A stretch of DNA of 30,286 nt from an uncultured Comamonadaceae bacterium (GTDB lineage Bacteria; Pseudomonadota; Gammaproteobacteria; Burkholderiales; Burkholderiaceae), in assembly GCA_946482595.1 (NCBI GenBank), contig CAMLSD010000060.1, forward strand, positions 1-30,286, written 5' to 3'. Made by a program: the position numbers and the translations under genes. The notes beneath the pieces are model-generated. The model did no database searches. It was not told the DNA's origin and saw nothing but the letters and a program-made list of their open reading frames with translations. Below, one piece after another: positions 23,161-30,286 of the stretch (positions within the stretch are counted from its first letter, which is position 1; each line of letters begins with the position of its first letter).

Positions 23161-23370
23161 GTGAGCACGCAAACCGGTACCGTCAAGTGGTTCAACGAAA
23201 GCAAGGGCTATGGCTTCATCGCCCAGGACGCTGGCGGCGCCGACCTCTTCGCCCATTTCCGCGACATCCAGGGCAACGGGTTCAAGACCCTGCAGGAAAA
23301 CCAGCGCGTCGAATTCGAAGTGAAGCAGGGCCAGAAGGGCCTGCAAGCTGCCAACATCCGCCCGCTGTAA
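23161..23370 (+). CDS. Cold-shock protein (CspA family)
   Basis: A 69-residue cold-shock domain protein that binds single-stranded RNA/DNA and melts mRNA structure at low temperature or in general growth. The domain fills the protein: [16 protein letters not shown] with RNP1 KGYGFI (15-20), then the RNP2 region ADLFAHF (27-33; Val is more usual than Leu) and [15 protein letters not shown] at the end. The start codon is GTG, chosen because GGAAGA lies 5 bases before it and the length is exactly that of the family. An in-frame ATG at 23122 would add 13 hydrophobic residues not found in the family. An AT-rich leader precedes it and a strong terminator follows, so it is monocistronic. Several paralogues usually exist per genome, so cold induction cannot be assumed. 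Confidence 0.96.
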   Translation: MSTQTGTVKWFNESKGYGFIAQDAGGADLFAHFRDIQGNGFKTLQENQRVEFEVKQGQKGLQAANIRPL

Positions 23371-23407
23371 TGGCGGCACGCCGCTCGCGCGGCGTTGTTG
23401 GAACAAG

Positions 23408-23435
23408 AACCGCAGCCTCGGCTGCGGTTTTTTTT
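23408..23435 (+). terminator. Intrinsic terminator of the cold-shock gene
   Basis: A perfect 10-bp stem AACCGCAGCC / GGCTGCGGTT (23408-23417 with 23420-23429) with a 2-base loop runs into eight T (23428-23435), 37 bp after the stop. Confidence 0.95.
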
Positions 23436-23562
23436 CGCCTTGGCCAGAAGCATGGTGCCACCGCAGCGCCGCATCGTGCCTGCCCGCCAGGTAGGACAAG
23501 CGGAACCGGACTTGTGCGCCGGATCCGACAGCAGGGCATTGCTGCGGTGCGGTGCAGCGCGC

Positions 23563-23568
23563 GACAAT
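23563..23568 (+). promoter_or_regulatory. Probable -10 element of the puuD-like gene
   Basis: GACAAT sits 6 bp upstream of the ATG at 23575, with a weak TTGCTG 18 bp before it (23539-23544). This spacing predicts a leaderless or nearly leaderless transcript; no ribosome-binding site is visible before the ATG, which agrees. Confidence 0.4.
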
Positions 23569-23574
23569 GCCGCC

Positions 23575-24474
23575 ATGGCAAGAAAAAAACCGGCCACCCG
23601 CCCCTTGCGCATCGGCATCTCGGCGCGCCTGCTGCACCATGTGCCGAGCGAACTCGGCTTTCGCAACAAGACGCTGCAATACCTGGAGCAGTCGCTGGCG
23701 CACTGGATCATGGAGCATGGCGCCATCGCCTTCATGGTGCCGGCCGTTGCCGAAGACAGCCGCCAGGCCGTGAAGCATCTGTCCATCGACGAATTCGCAC
23801 TCGACCTGGACGGGCTGGTGCTGCAGGGCGGTGCCGACGTCTCGCCCCAGAGCTACGGGCAGGAACCCCTGGACCCCCGCTGGAGCGGTGACCCGATCCG
23901 CGACCGCTATGAACTGGCCCTGCTTCGGGCCATGCTGGTCCAGCGCAAGCCGGTGATCGGTGTGTGCCGCGGTTGCCAGCTGCTCAATGTGGCCTTCGGC
24001 GGCACGCTCTACCAGGACCTTCGTACCCAGCGGCCCGACACCCGGCCCCACGTCGACCCGGACCTGTATGACGAGCTCGAGCACGACATCTCGCTGGTCG
24101 AGGACTCGGATCTGGCACGGCTGTACCCCCCGGGCTCCCAGTTGCGGGTGACCAGCATCCACCACCAGGCGATCGACCAGATCGGCAAGCACGTGGTGGT
24201 CGAGGCCGTCTCCACCGCTGACGGTGTCATCGAGGCCATCCGCTGGACCGGCGGCGGGTACGCCCGGGGCCTGCAGTGGCACCCCGAGTTCCACCACGAC
24301 CGGCGCTCGCTGGTCGACAGCTCGCCGGTGATGCTGGACTTCCTCGAAGTGGCCCGGACTTCTGCGCTCAAGCGTCTGGATGATCCGGACAATGCCGACC
24401 GCCGCGAGCCGCGTGCGCCCGTGCGACTCTCCCCCGCCGAAAACACGGTTCCCGCGTCCGAGTCACCTAAGTGA
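23575..24474 (+). CDS. Gamma-glutamyl-GABA hydrolase-like class I amidotransferase (peptidase C26)
   Basis: A 299-residue class I glutamine-amidotransferase-fold hydrolase like PuuD. It has the oxyanion/nucleophile elbow GVCRGCQLLNVAFGG with Cys131, and the His236/Glu238 pair in WHPEF. LQGGADVSPQSYGQEP (83-98) and DRYELALLRAML (110-121) are typical of the PuuD/YvdE group. PuuD removes glutamate from gamma-glutamyl-GABA in putrescine breakdown. Other members act on gamma-glutamyl anilide or similar conjugates, so the substrate is inferred only from family. No other puu gene is nearby. It is 60 bp upstream of the MDR-family oxidoreductase gene in the same direction. The last ~35 residues (Arg/Pro/Asp-rich) are a variable tail. 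Confidence 0.9.
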   Translation: MARKKPATRPLRIGISARLLHHVPSELGFRNKTLQYLEQSLAHWIMEHGAIAFMVPAVAEDSRQAVKHLSIDEFALDLDGLVLQGGADVSPQSYGQEPLDPRWSGDPIRDRYELALLRAMLVQRKPVIGVCRGCQLLNVAFGGTLYQDLRTQRPDTRPHVDPDLYDELEHDISLVEDSDLARLYPPGSQLRVTSIHHQAIDQIGKHVVVEAVSTADGVIEAIRWTGGGYARGLQWHPEFHHDRRSLVDSSPVMLDFLEVARTSALKRLDDPDNADRREPRAPVRLSPAENTVPASESPK

Positions 24475-24534
24475 CGGCAGGGGTGCCGGTCTCGTGTTTT
24501 CATCGCGCATCTTCACGCCAACACCGAGACCCTC

Positions 24535-25575
24535 ATGACCACCACGACCGCGACCGTCAACCACCAGGTGCGCCTGGCCGCCCGCCCCGTGGGCACGCCC
24601 ACTCGCGCCAACTGGCAATTCACCACCGAGAGCCTGGCCGAGCCCGACGAGGGCGGCGTGCTGGTGAAGGTGCTGATGCTGTCGCTCGACCCGGCCATGC
24701 GCGGCTGGATGAACGAAGGCAAGTCCTACATCCCGCCGGTGGGCATCGGCGAGGTGATGCGCGCCGGCGGTGTCGGTCGCGTGATCGCGTCGCGCAACCC
24801 GAACTTCAAGGTGGGCGACCATGTGAGCGGCAGCCTGGGCGTTCAGGAATACTGCCTGGTGCCGGGTGATCAGGTCCGTCGCAGCGGGCTCACGGTCATC
24901 GACACCCGTCTGGGCAGCCTGACCCAGTGGCTCAACGTGCTGGGCATGCCGGGCATGACCGGGTACTTCGGCCTGATGGACGTCGGCCAGCCCAAGGCCG
25001 GTGAAACCGTCGTGATCTCCGGTGCCGCCGGTGCCGTGGGGCAGACGGTCGGCCAGATCGCCAAACTCAAGGGCTGCCGTGTGGTGGGCATCGCCGGCGG
25101 TCCGGCCAAATGCGAATGGGTCGTCAAGGAACTCGGTTTCGACGCCTGCATCGACTACAAGCAGGGCGACGTGCGCGCCGGCCTGAAGGAGCATTGCCCG
25201 GACGGTGTGGATATCTACTTCGACAATGTCGGCGGCGAGATCCTGGACACCGTGCTCACCCGCATCAACCGCAAGGCGCGCATCATCATCTGCGGCGCGA
25301 TCAGCCAGTACAACAACACCACCCCGGTGCAGGGGCCGAAAAACTACCTGTCACTGCTGGTCAACCGTGCCCGCATGGAAGGCATCGTCGTCTTCGACTA
25401 TGCCGACCGCTACCACCTGGCCGTCGCCGAGATGGCGGGCTACCTCAAGGACGGGCGCATGCAGTCACGCGAGGACGTCGTCGAGGGGCTGGAGACCTTC
25501 CCGGAGGCTCTGCTGAAGCTCTTTTCGGGCGAAAACTTCGGCAAGCTGGTGCTCAAGGTCGCCGAGGACGCCTGA
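24535..25575 (+). CDS. NADP-dependent oxidoreductase, MDR/CurA-type (zinc-independent)
   Basis: A 346-residue medium-chain dehydrogenase/reductase of the leukotriene B4 12-hydroxydehydrogenase / CurA-like branch. The N-terminal GroES-like domain (about 10-130) has LMLSLDPAMRGWMN, a hallmark of this branch, and no zinc-ligand set. The Rossmann half shows VVISGAAGAVGQTVGQIAKLKG (159-180) for NADP(H) and FDNVGGEILD near 230. Members reduce the C=C double bond of alpha,beta-unsaturated aldehydes and ketones using NADPH; the physiological substrate here is unknown. The ATG at 24535 has only a short GAG upstream. It may share a transcript with the PuuD-like gene (60-bp gap, no terminator seen). It converges with the BON-domain lipoprotein gene. 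Confidence 0.92.
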   Translation: MTTTTATVNHQVRLAARPVGTPTRANWQFTTESLAEPDEGGVLVKVLMLSLDPAMRGWMNEGKSYIPPVGIGEVMRAGGVGRVIASRNPNFKVGDHVSGSLGVQEYCLVPGDQVRRSGLTVIDTRLGSLTQWLNVLGMPGMTGYFGLMDVGQPKAGETVVISGAAGAVGQTVGQIAKLKGCRVVGIAGGPAKCEWVVKELGFDACIDYKQGDVRAGLKEHCPDGVDIYFDNVGGEILDTVLTRINRKARIIICGAISQYNNTTPVQGPKNYLSLLVNRARMEGIVVFDYADRYHLAVAEMAGYLKDGRMQSREDVVEGLETFPEALLKLFSGENFGKLVLKVAEDA

Positions 25576-25624
25576 GCGCCGGGCGCCGGGCGCCGTGCAA
25601 CTGCACGGGCCCGACCCTGGGGCT

Positions 25625-25660
25625 CGTCACGCGTCAGATGCCCATGCATCGGGCGTGACG
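25625..25660. repeat. Inverted repeat between convergent genes
   Basis: An 8-bp perfect stem CGTCACGC / GCGTGACG (25625-25632 with 25653-25660) lies in the 94-bp gap between the converging oxidoreductase and BON genes. The enclosed 20 bases contain a further GATG/CATC pairing. No T-run is present on either side, so it may terminate in both directions only weakly. Confidence 0.4.
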
Positions 25661-25669
25661 CCCCGGTCA

Positions 25670-26104
25670 TCACTGCTTGCGCGGCTCGATGGTGAGCATG
25701 TTGTCCACGCTCACCACACCCTGCACACCGGCCGCCAGCTGCGTGGCGCGATCACGCGCCTGTTCGCTCGGTGCCGTGCCATTGAGCACCACCCGGCCGC
25801 TGCTGGTGTCCACATCGATCTTGAACGCGCTCAGATCGCTGTCCTTGGCCAGTTCGGCATTGACCGCAGTCGTGATGGCCGCGTCGCCCACGGCGTTGGC
25901 AGCGCGCTCGACCTGGGTGCCCACGGCCTCCTTGGCGTCTGCCATGCCCTGGCTCGTGGCGTCGCGCATTTCGGCCGCCTTCTGTTCGCTCTGGGCGATC
26001 ACGGTGTCGACCTTTTCGCCGGCCGTCTGGGTGTCATCGGTCTTGCCACAGCCCACCATCGCCAGCGCCGCCAGCACACTGCCGGCCAACATCATCTTCT
26101 TCAT
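25670..26104 (-). CDS. BON-domain lipoprotein
   Basis: A 144-residue small lipoprotein. The signal peptide ends in lipobox MVGC with lipidated Cys19; Gly at +2 predicts the outer membrane. Residues 20-70 are a charged helical spacer. A single BON domain follows (about 72-140) with ITTAVNAELAKD, the strand DVDTSSGRVVLNGTAPS and the closing VQGVVSVDNMLTI. BON domains occur in OsmY-type periplasmic proteins and are thought to associate with membranes. Such proteins are often raised under osmotic or envelope stress, which is family knowledge only. ATG 26104 is preferred over an upstream in-frame start because AAGGAG lies 6 bases before it. It is single-gene, followed upstream by a 189-bp gap in which a GTTGA-GG-TCAAC dyad (around 26203-26214) is visible. 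Confidence 0.9.
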   Translation of the reverse strand: MKKMMLAGSVLAALAMVGCGKTDDTQTAGEKVDTVIAQSEQKAAEMRDATSQGMADAKEAVGTQVERAANAVGDAAITTAVNAELAKDSDLSAFKIDVDTSSGRVVLNGTAPSEQARDRATQLAAGVQGVVSVDNMLTIEPRKQ

Positions 26105-26293
26105 CGGTTTCTCCTTGCATGGATGCCGCCGCATCTGCGGCGTTCATGTGCCCACCCGCCCCTGAGGCCGGGCCGGCACGCCTGCCGATCGAACCGGATC
26201 GGTTGAGGTCAACTGTAGGCAAGGGGGTGGGCCGGGACTGTCGGCCCCGGCTCGAAACGGATGTCAGCGCCCACTGACGGGCGCAGCAGTTGG

Positions 26294-27010
26294 TTACATC
26301 GTGGGGTGATGCCGCGCGGGGTCCTGGCCAGCGGCGCGGCTGAGCGCTTCGGGGTCGAGCACACGCACGGTGTAGCCCGTCACGTCGATCACGCCGCGGT
26401 CCTGGAACTGGCGCAGGATGCGTGAGAAGGTCTCCGGGGTCACGCCCAACTGCGAGGCGATGGCCCGCTTGCGCTCTCGCAGGGCCACCACGGCCGAGCT
26501 GCGTCCGTCGCCCACCGGCAGATGCTGCATGTGGCGCTGCAGCCAGTTTGCACAACGGGTCTGCGCATCATTCAGCAACAGGCCCAGATGCCCTTCGGTG
26601 AGATCCTTCACCCGTTGGGCCTGAACGCGCAGCAGCGCATCGAGGATCATCGGATGGCTGTGGCCACAGGCGCGTACCTGATCGATCGGGAAGGTCCACA
26701 CCAGCGCTTCGTGCTGCGTGCAGGCATCTTCGAGGTAGTTGCCGCCCAGCCAGGCACTGGTGGCGTCGATCCAGGCGCCCGGCTCGACCAGGCGCGTCTG
26801 GTGCGCCAGGCGGCCGCGCTCCATGGTGCCCAGCGCCACCTGGCCCGACACAAGCAGCCACAGGCGGTCGGCCGGCTGATTGCGATCGGTCAAGGCCTCG
26901 CCCGAACGAAAAACATGCTCGCCGAGCAGGCCGGCAAGTGCCTGCGCAGCCTCGCGCGGCACCCGCATCGGGCCCAGGGCAGCCTGCAGCAAGGCCGTTC
27001 GTGCATCCAT
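26294..27010 (-). CDS. Crp/Fnr-family transcriptional regulator, DNR-like
   Basis: A 238-residue regulator: N-terminal cyclic-nucleotide-binding-fold sensor domain (about 30-125), long dimerisation helix, and C-terminal helix-turn-helix (about 172-225). The recognition helix is TPETFSRILRQF, with Glu193, Ser196 and Arg197 matching the E-x-x-S-R of FNR and DNR that reads TTGA half-sites. The N-terminal cysteine cluster that holds the FNR [4Fe-4S] centre is absent; three scattered Cys (97, 115, 153) do not form it. It is therefore DNR- or Crp-like in sensing; NO/haem sensing is a possibility, not shown. The CRP-type cAMP-binding residues are not evident. I use ATG 27010 (GAGG upstream); ATG 27067 is an alternative. 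It is divergent from the hemerythrin gene, whose promoter holds a matching box. A GC hairpin without T-run (26267-26284) lies beyond its stop. Confidence 0.9.
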   Translation of the reverse strand: MDARTALLQAALGPMRVPREAAQALAGLLGEHVFRSGEALTDRNQPADRLWLLVSGQVALGTMERGRLAHQTRLVEPGAWIDATSAWLGGNYLEDACTQHEALVWTFPIDQVRACGHSHPMILDALLRVQAQRVKDLTEGHLGLLLNDAQTRCANWLQRHMQHLPVGDGRSSAVVALRERKRAIASQLGVTPETFSRILRQFQDRGVIDVTGYTVRVLDPEALSRAAGQDPARHHPTM

Positions 27011-27171
27011 CGGTATGCCTCGAGTGCGCAAGCCCGACAGGGACGCCGACGGGGAGAGTCTGTCCATGACCGTACTCACAACGTTAGTCCTCCACTGGAG
27101 ATGGCTTACTCTCGCAGCGAAGCCGCCTGGAGGTTTTGCGCTGCCTCAAGTTCGATGAGCTTGGTGGGGGC

Positions 27172-27214
27172 TTGACATTCATCAGGGCGCCGCCGCTGGC
27201 CCTGCCGCCACAAT
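27172..27214 (+). promoter_or_regulatory. FNR/DNR-type promoter of the hemerythrin gene
   Basis: TTGAC-ATTC-ATCAG (27172-27185) matches the TTGAT-N4-ATCAA pattern with one mismatch in each half. A -10-like CACAAT lies at 27209-27214. The dyad centre is then at about -42 from the predicted start near 27221, the class II activator position, and no -35 element is present. The architecture is the same as in front of the universal stress gene at 12424. Confidence 0.7.
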
Positions 27215-27246
27215 CGGGCACGCGCCACAGCCTTGCGACCTGCCCC

Positions 27247-27789
27247 ATGCTCCCCGGATTCACCAGCCCCGCTGCCGGTTTCGACAGCCCTTTCGAGATG
27301 CTCGTGTCCTGCCACGAGCGTGTGCAGCGCAGTCTCAGGCTGCTGCTGCGGCTGGGCGAGCACCTGCAGGCCCACGCCTGCGACGAGCCCGCGCGCCAGG
27401 CTGCGCGGGACGTGCTGCGCTACTTCGACCGCGCAGCGCCGCTGCACCATCAAGATGAAGAGCAGCATGTGTTTCCGCGGGTGCTCACGGCTGGTGACGT
27501 GGCGCTGGTGGCCACCATCACGCGCCTGCAGGCCGACCATGCCACGATGGAGGCGCAATGGCAGGCCGTGCGCGGCGATCTGGAACGTATCGCTGACGAC
27601 CGGGACGGATCGACCCGCCTGGCCGATGGCAGCCTGACGGTCTGGCAGGGGTTTGCCGCGCTCTATTCAGAGCACATCGCGCTCGAAGAAGCGCAGGTCT
27701 ACCCGGCGGCGCAGGCGCTCACGCCGCCCGAGACGCTGCGCACGATGGGCGCGGAAATGGCCGCCCGGCGCGGCGCCTCGCCGGGCTGA
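27247..27789 (+). CDS. Hemerythrin-like (HHE) domain protein
   Basis: A 180-residue four-helix-bundle HHE protein. Candidate di-iron ligands in order are His23 (SCHERVQ), His67/His68 with Glu71/Glu72 and His74 (LHHQDEEQHVFP), His98 with Glu102 (DHATMEAQW), and His143 with Glu147 (YSEHIALEEAQVYP). The set is complete, so iron and O2 or NO binding are expected. Bacterial relatives act in oxygen sensing/storage or in protection and repair under nitrosative stress (RIC/YtfE group), though this protein lacks the RIC N-terminal ScdA domain. ATG 27247 has no clear ribosome-binding site, yet no better start is found downstream of the promoter. The upstream FNR-type box and the divergent DNR-like regulator imply low-oxygen or NO-dependent expression. 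It converges with the histidine kinase gene (6-bp gap). Confidence 0.9.
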   Translation: MLPGFTSPAAGFDSPFEMLVSCHERVQRSLRLLLRLGEHLQAHACDEPARQAARDVLRYFDRAAPLHHQDEEQHVFPRVLTAGDVALVATITRLQADHATMEAQWQAVRGDLERIADDRDGSTRLADGSLTVWQGFAALYSEHIALEEAQVYPAAQALTPPETLRTMGAEMAARRGASPG

Positions 27790-27795
27790 ACCGCG

Positions 27796-29994
<2,199 letters not shown>

Positions 29995-30234
29995 GGTGTC
30001 CTTGAGCAACCGGGTCAGTGTGGGCCCCCAGTTCTTCAGCGTTGACTCGTGCAGCAAAGATCGATCCGATACCAGTCGAGCGGGGGATTGTGCCTTGCGC
30101 GCACGCAGACGTCCGGCCGGGACGGCGGCGGCAAGTAGTAACAATATCGAACAGGTCGGGGGCGCGTGTGAACCATCACGGGTGCCGGGGCCGTTCTGGC
30201 GCGGTACGTCGGCTCAAGTCGGTGGCGTGCATGG

Positions 30235-30254
30235 ATGCCCGCCTTCGCGGGCAT
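30235..30254. repeat. REP-like palindromic element
   Basis: ATGCCCGC / GCGGGCAT, an 8-bp perfect stem with a CTTC loop, lies in the 292-bp non-coding stretch after the kinase start. Minus-strand translation through it gives MPAKAGIH, the tell-tale peptide of dispersed palindromic repeats found in many proteobacteria. Probably a non-coding repeat copy; other copies should exist in the genome. Nothing else was recognised between 29995 and the window end. Confidence 0.65.
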
Positions 30255-30286
30255 GACCCGCGGTGGGGCTGTTGCGTCCACCCGGC

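Noticed and set aside
26203..26214. FNR-type box in front of the BON lipoprotein gene (TTGA...TCAA)
   Set aside because: The two half-sites are only 2 bp apart instead of the 6 between TTGA and TCAA required for an FNR/DNR dimer.
26267..26284. Intrinsic terminator after the Crp/Fnr gene
   Set aside because: The 6-bp GCGCCC/GGGCGC stem has no T-run on the minus strand.
29995..30144. N-terminal extension of the histidine kinase from a TTG at 30144
   Set aside because: The extension is Arg-rich, lacks a domain, and the ATG at 29994 has a well-spaced AAGGA site.
30036..30281. Minus-strand 81-codon frame at the window end as a small gene
   Set aside because: Its recognisable part, MPAKAGIH, is the translation of a REP-like palindrome; the rest is low-complexity and overlaps the kinase leader.

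Overview
The window is strongly GC-rich, densely coded and short on intergenic space, with mostly ATG starts. The gene order xseB-ispA-dxs-folE2 is typical of Burkholderiales (Betaproteobacteria). Family choices elsewhere (core MetE-like protein, MocR regulator, DNR-like regulator with FNR-type boxes, PAKAGIH-coding palindromic repeat) fit a free-living Burkholderiales of the Leptothrix/Rubrivivax/Methylibium type. That placement is an inference from gene content. No rRNA, tRNA, CRISPR array, transposase or phage gene was seen.

Layout. (1) 1-3.9 kb, minus strand: MEP/isoprenoid operon xseB-ispA-dxs with folE2 downstream. (2) 4.2-5.3 kb: a Rieske oxygenase alpha subunit, divergent from that operon and closed by a good intrinsic terminator. 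(3) 5.5-8.8 kb: two tandem paralogous lipoproteins of a family I do not recognise, each with an internal duplication; this is the most novel-looking locus. (4) 8.9-12.4 kb: a tightly packed trio of membrane class III nucleotide cyclase, EamA/DMT transporter and 3-mercaptopyruvate sulfurtransferase. (5) 12.4-12.9 kb: a universal stress protein behind a perfect FNR-type palindrome. (6) 13-14.8 kb, minus: a ZIP metal transporter with a His-rich loop and a Tat-exported dienelactone hydrolase. (7) 15-16.5 kb: exopolyphosphatase. (8) 16.5-20.5 kb: a GNAT-OsmC-PaiB operon divergent from a MocR regulator, with a 2-oxoglutarate dioxygenase converging on the latter. (9) 20.6-22.8 kb, minus: core MetE-like protein overlapping a serine hydrolase. 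(10) 23.2-25.6 kb: cold-shock protein with terminator, PuuD-like amidohydrolase and an MDR-family oxidoreductase. (11) 25.7-27.8 kb: BON-domain lipoprotein, DNR-like Crp/Fnr regulator and a divergent hemerythrin gene with an FNR-type promoter. (12) 27.8-30.0 kb, minus: soluble hybrid histidine kinase, followed by a REP-like palindrome at the window end.

How parts may work together. The Crp/Fnr protein carries the FNR-type E-x-x-S-R recognition helix. Its predicted target (TTGAY-N4-RTCAA) lies in front of the neighbouring hemerythrin gene and in front of the universal stress protein gene, suggesting a small low-oxygen/NO-responsive circuit. The lipoprotein pair has its own promoter with an imperfect inverted repeat at activator distance. 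The remaining blocks look like core metabolism and housekeeping stress functions.
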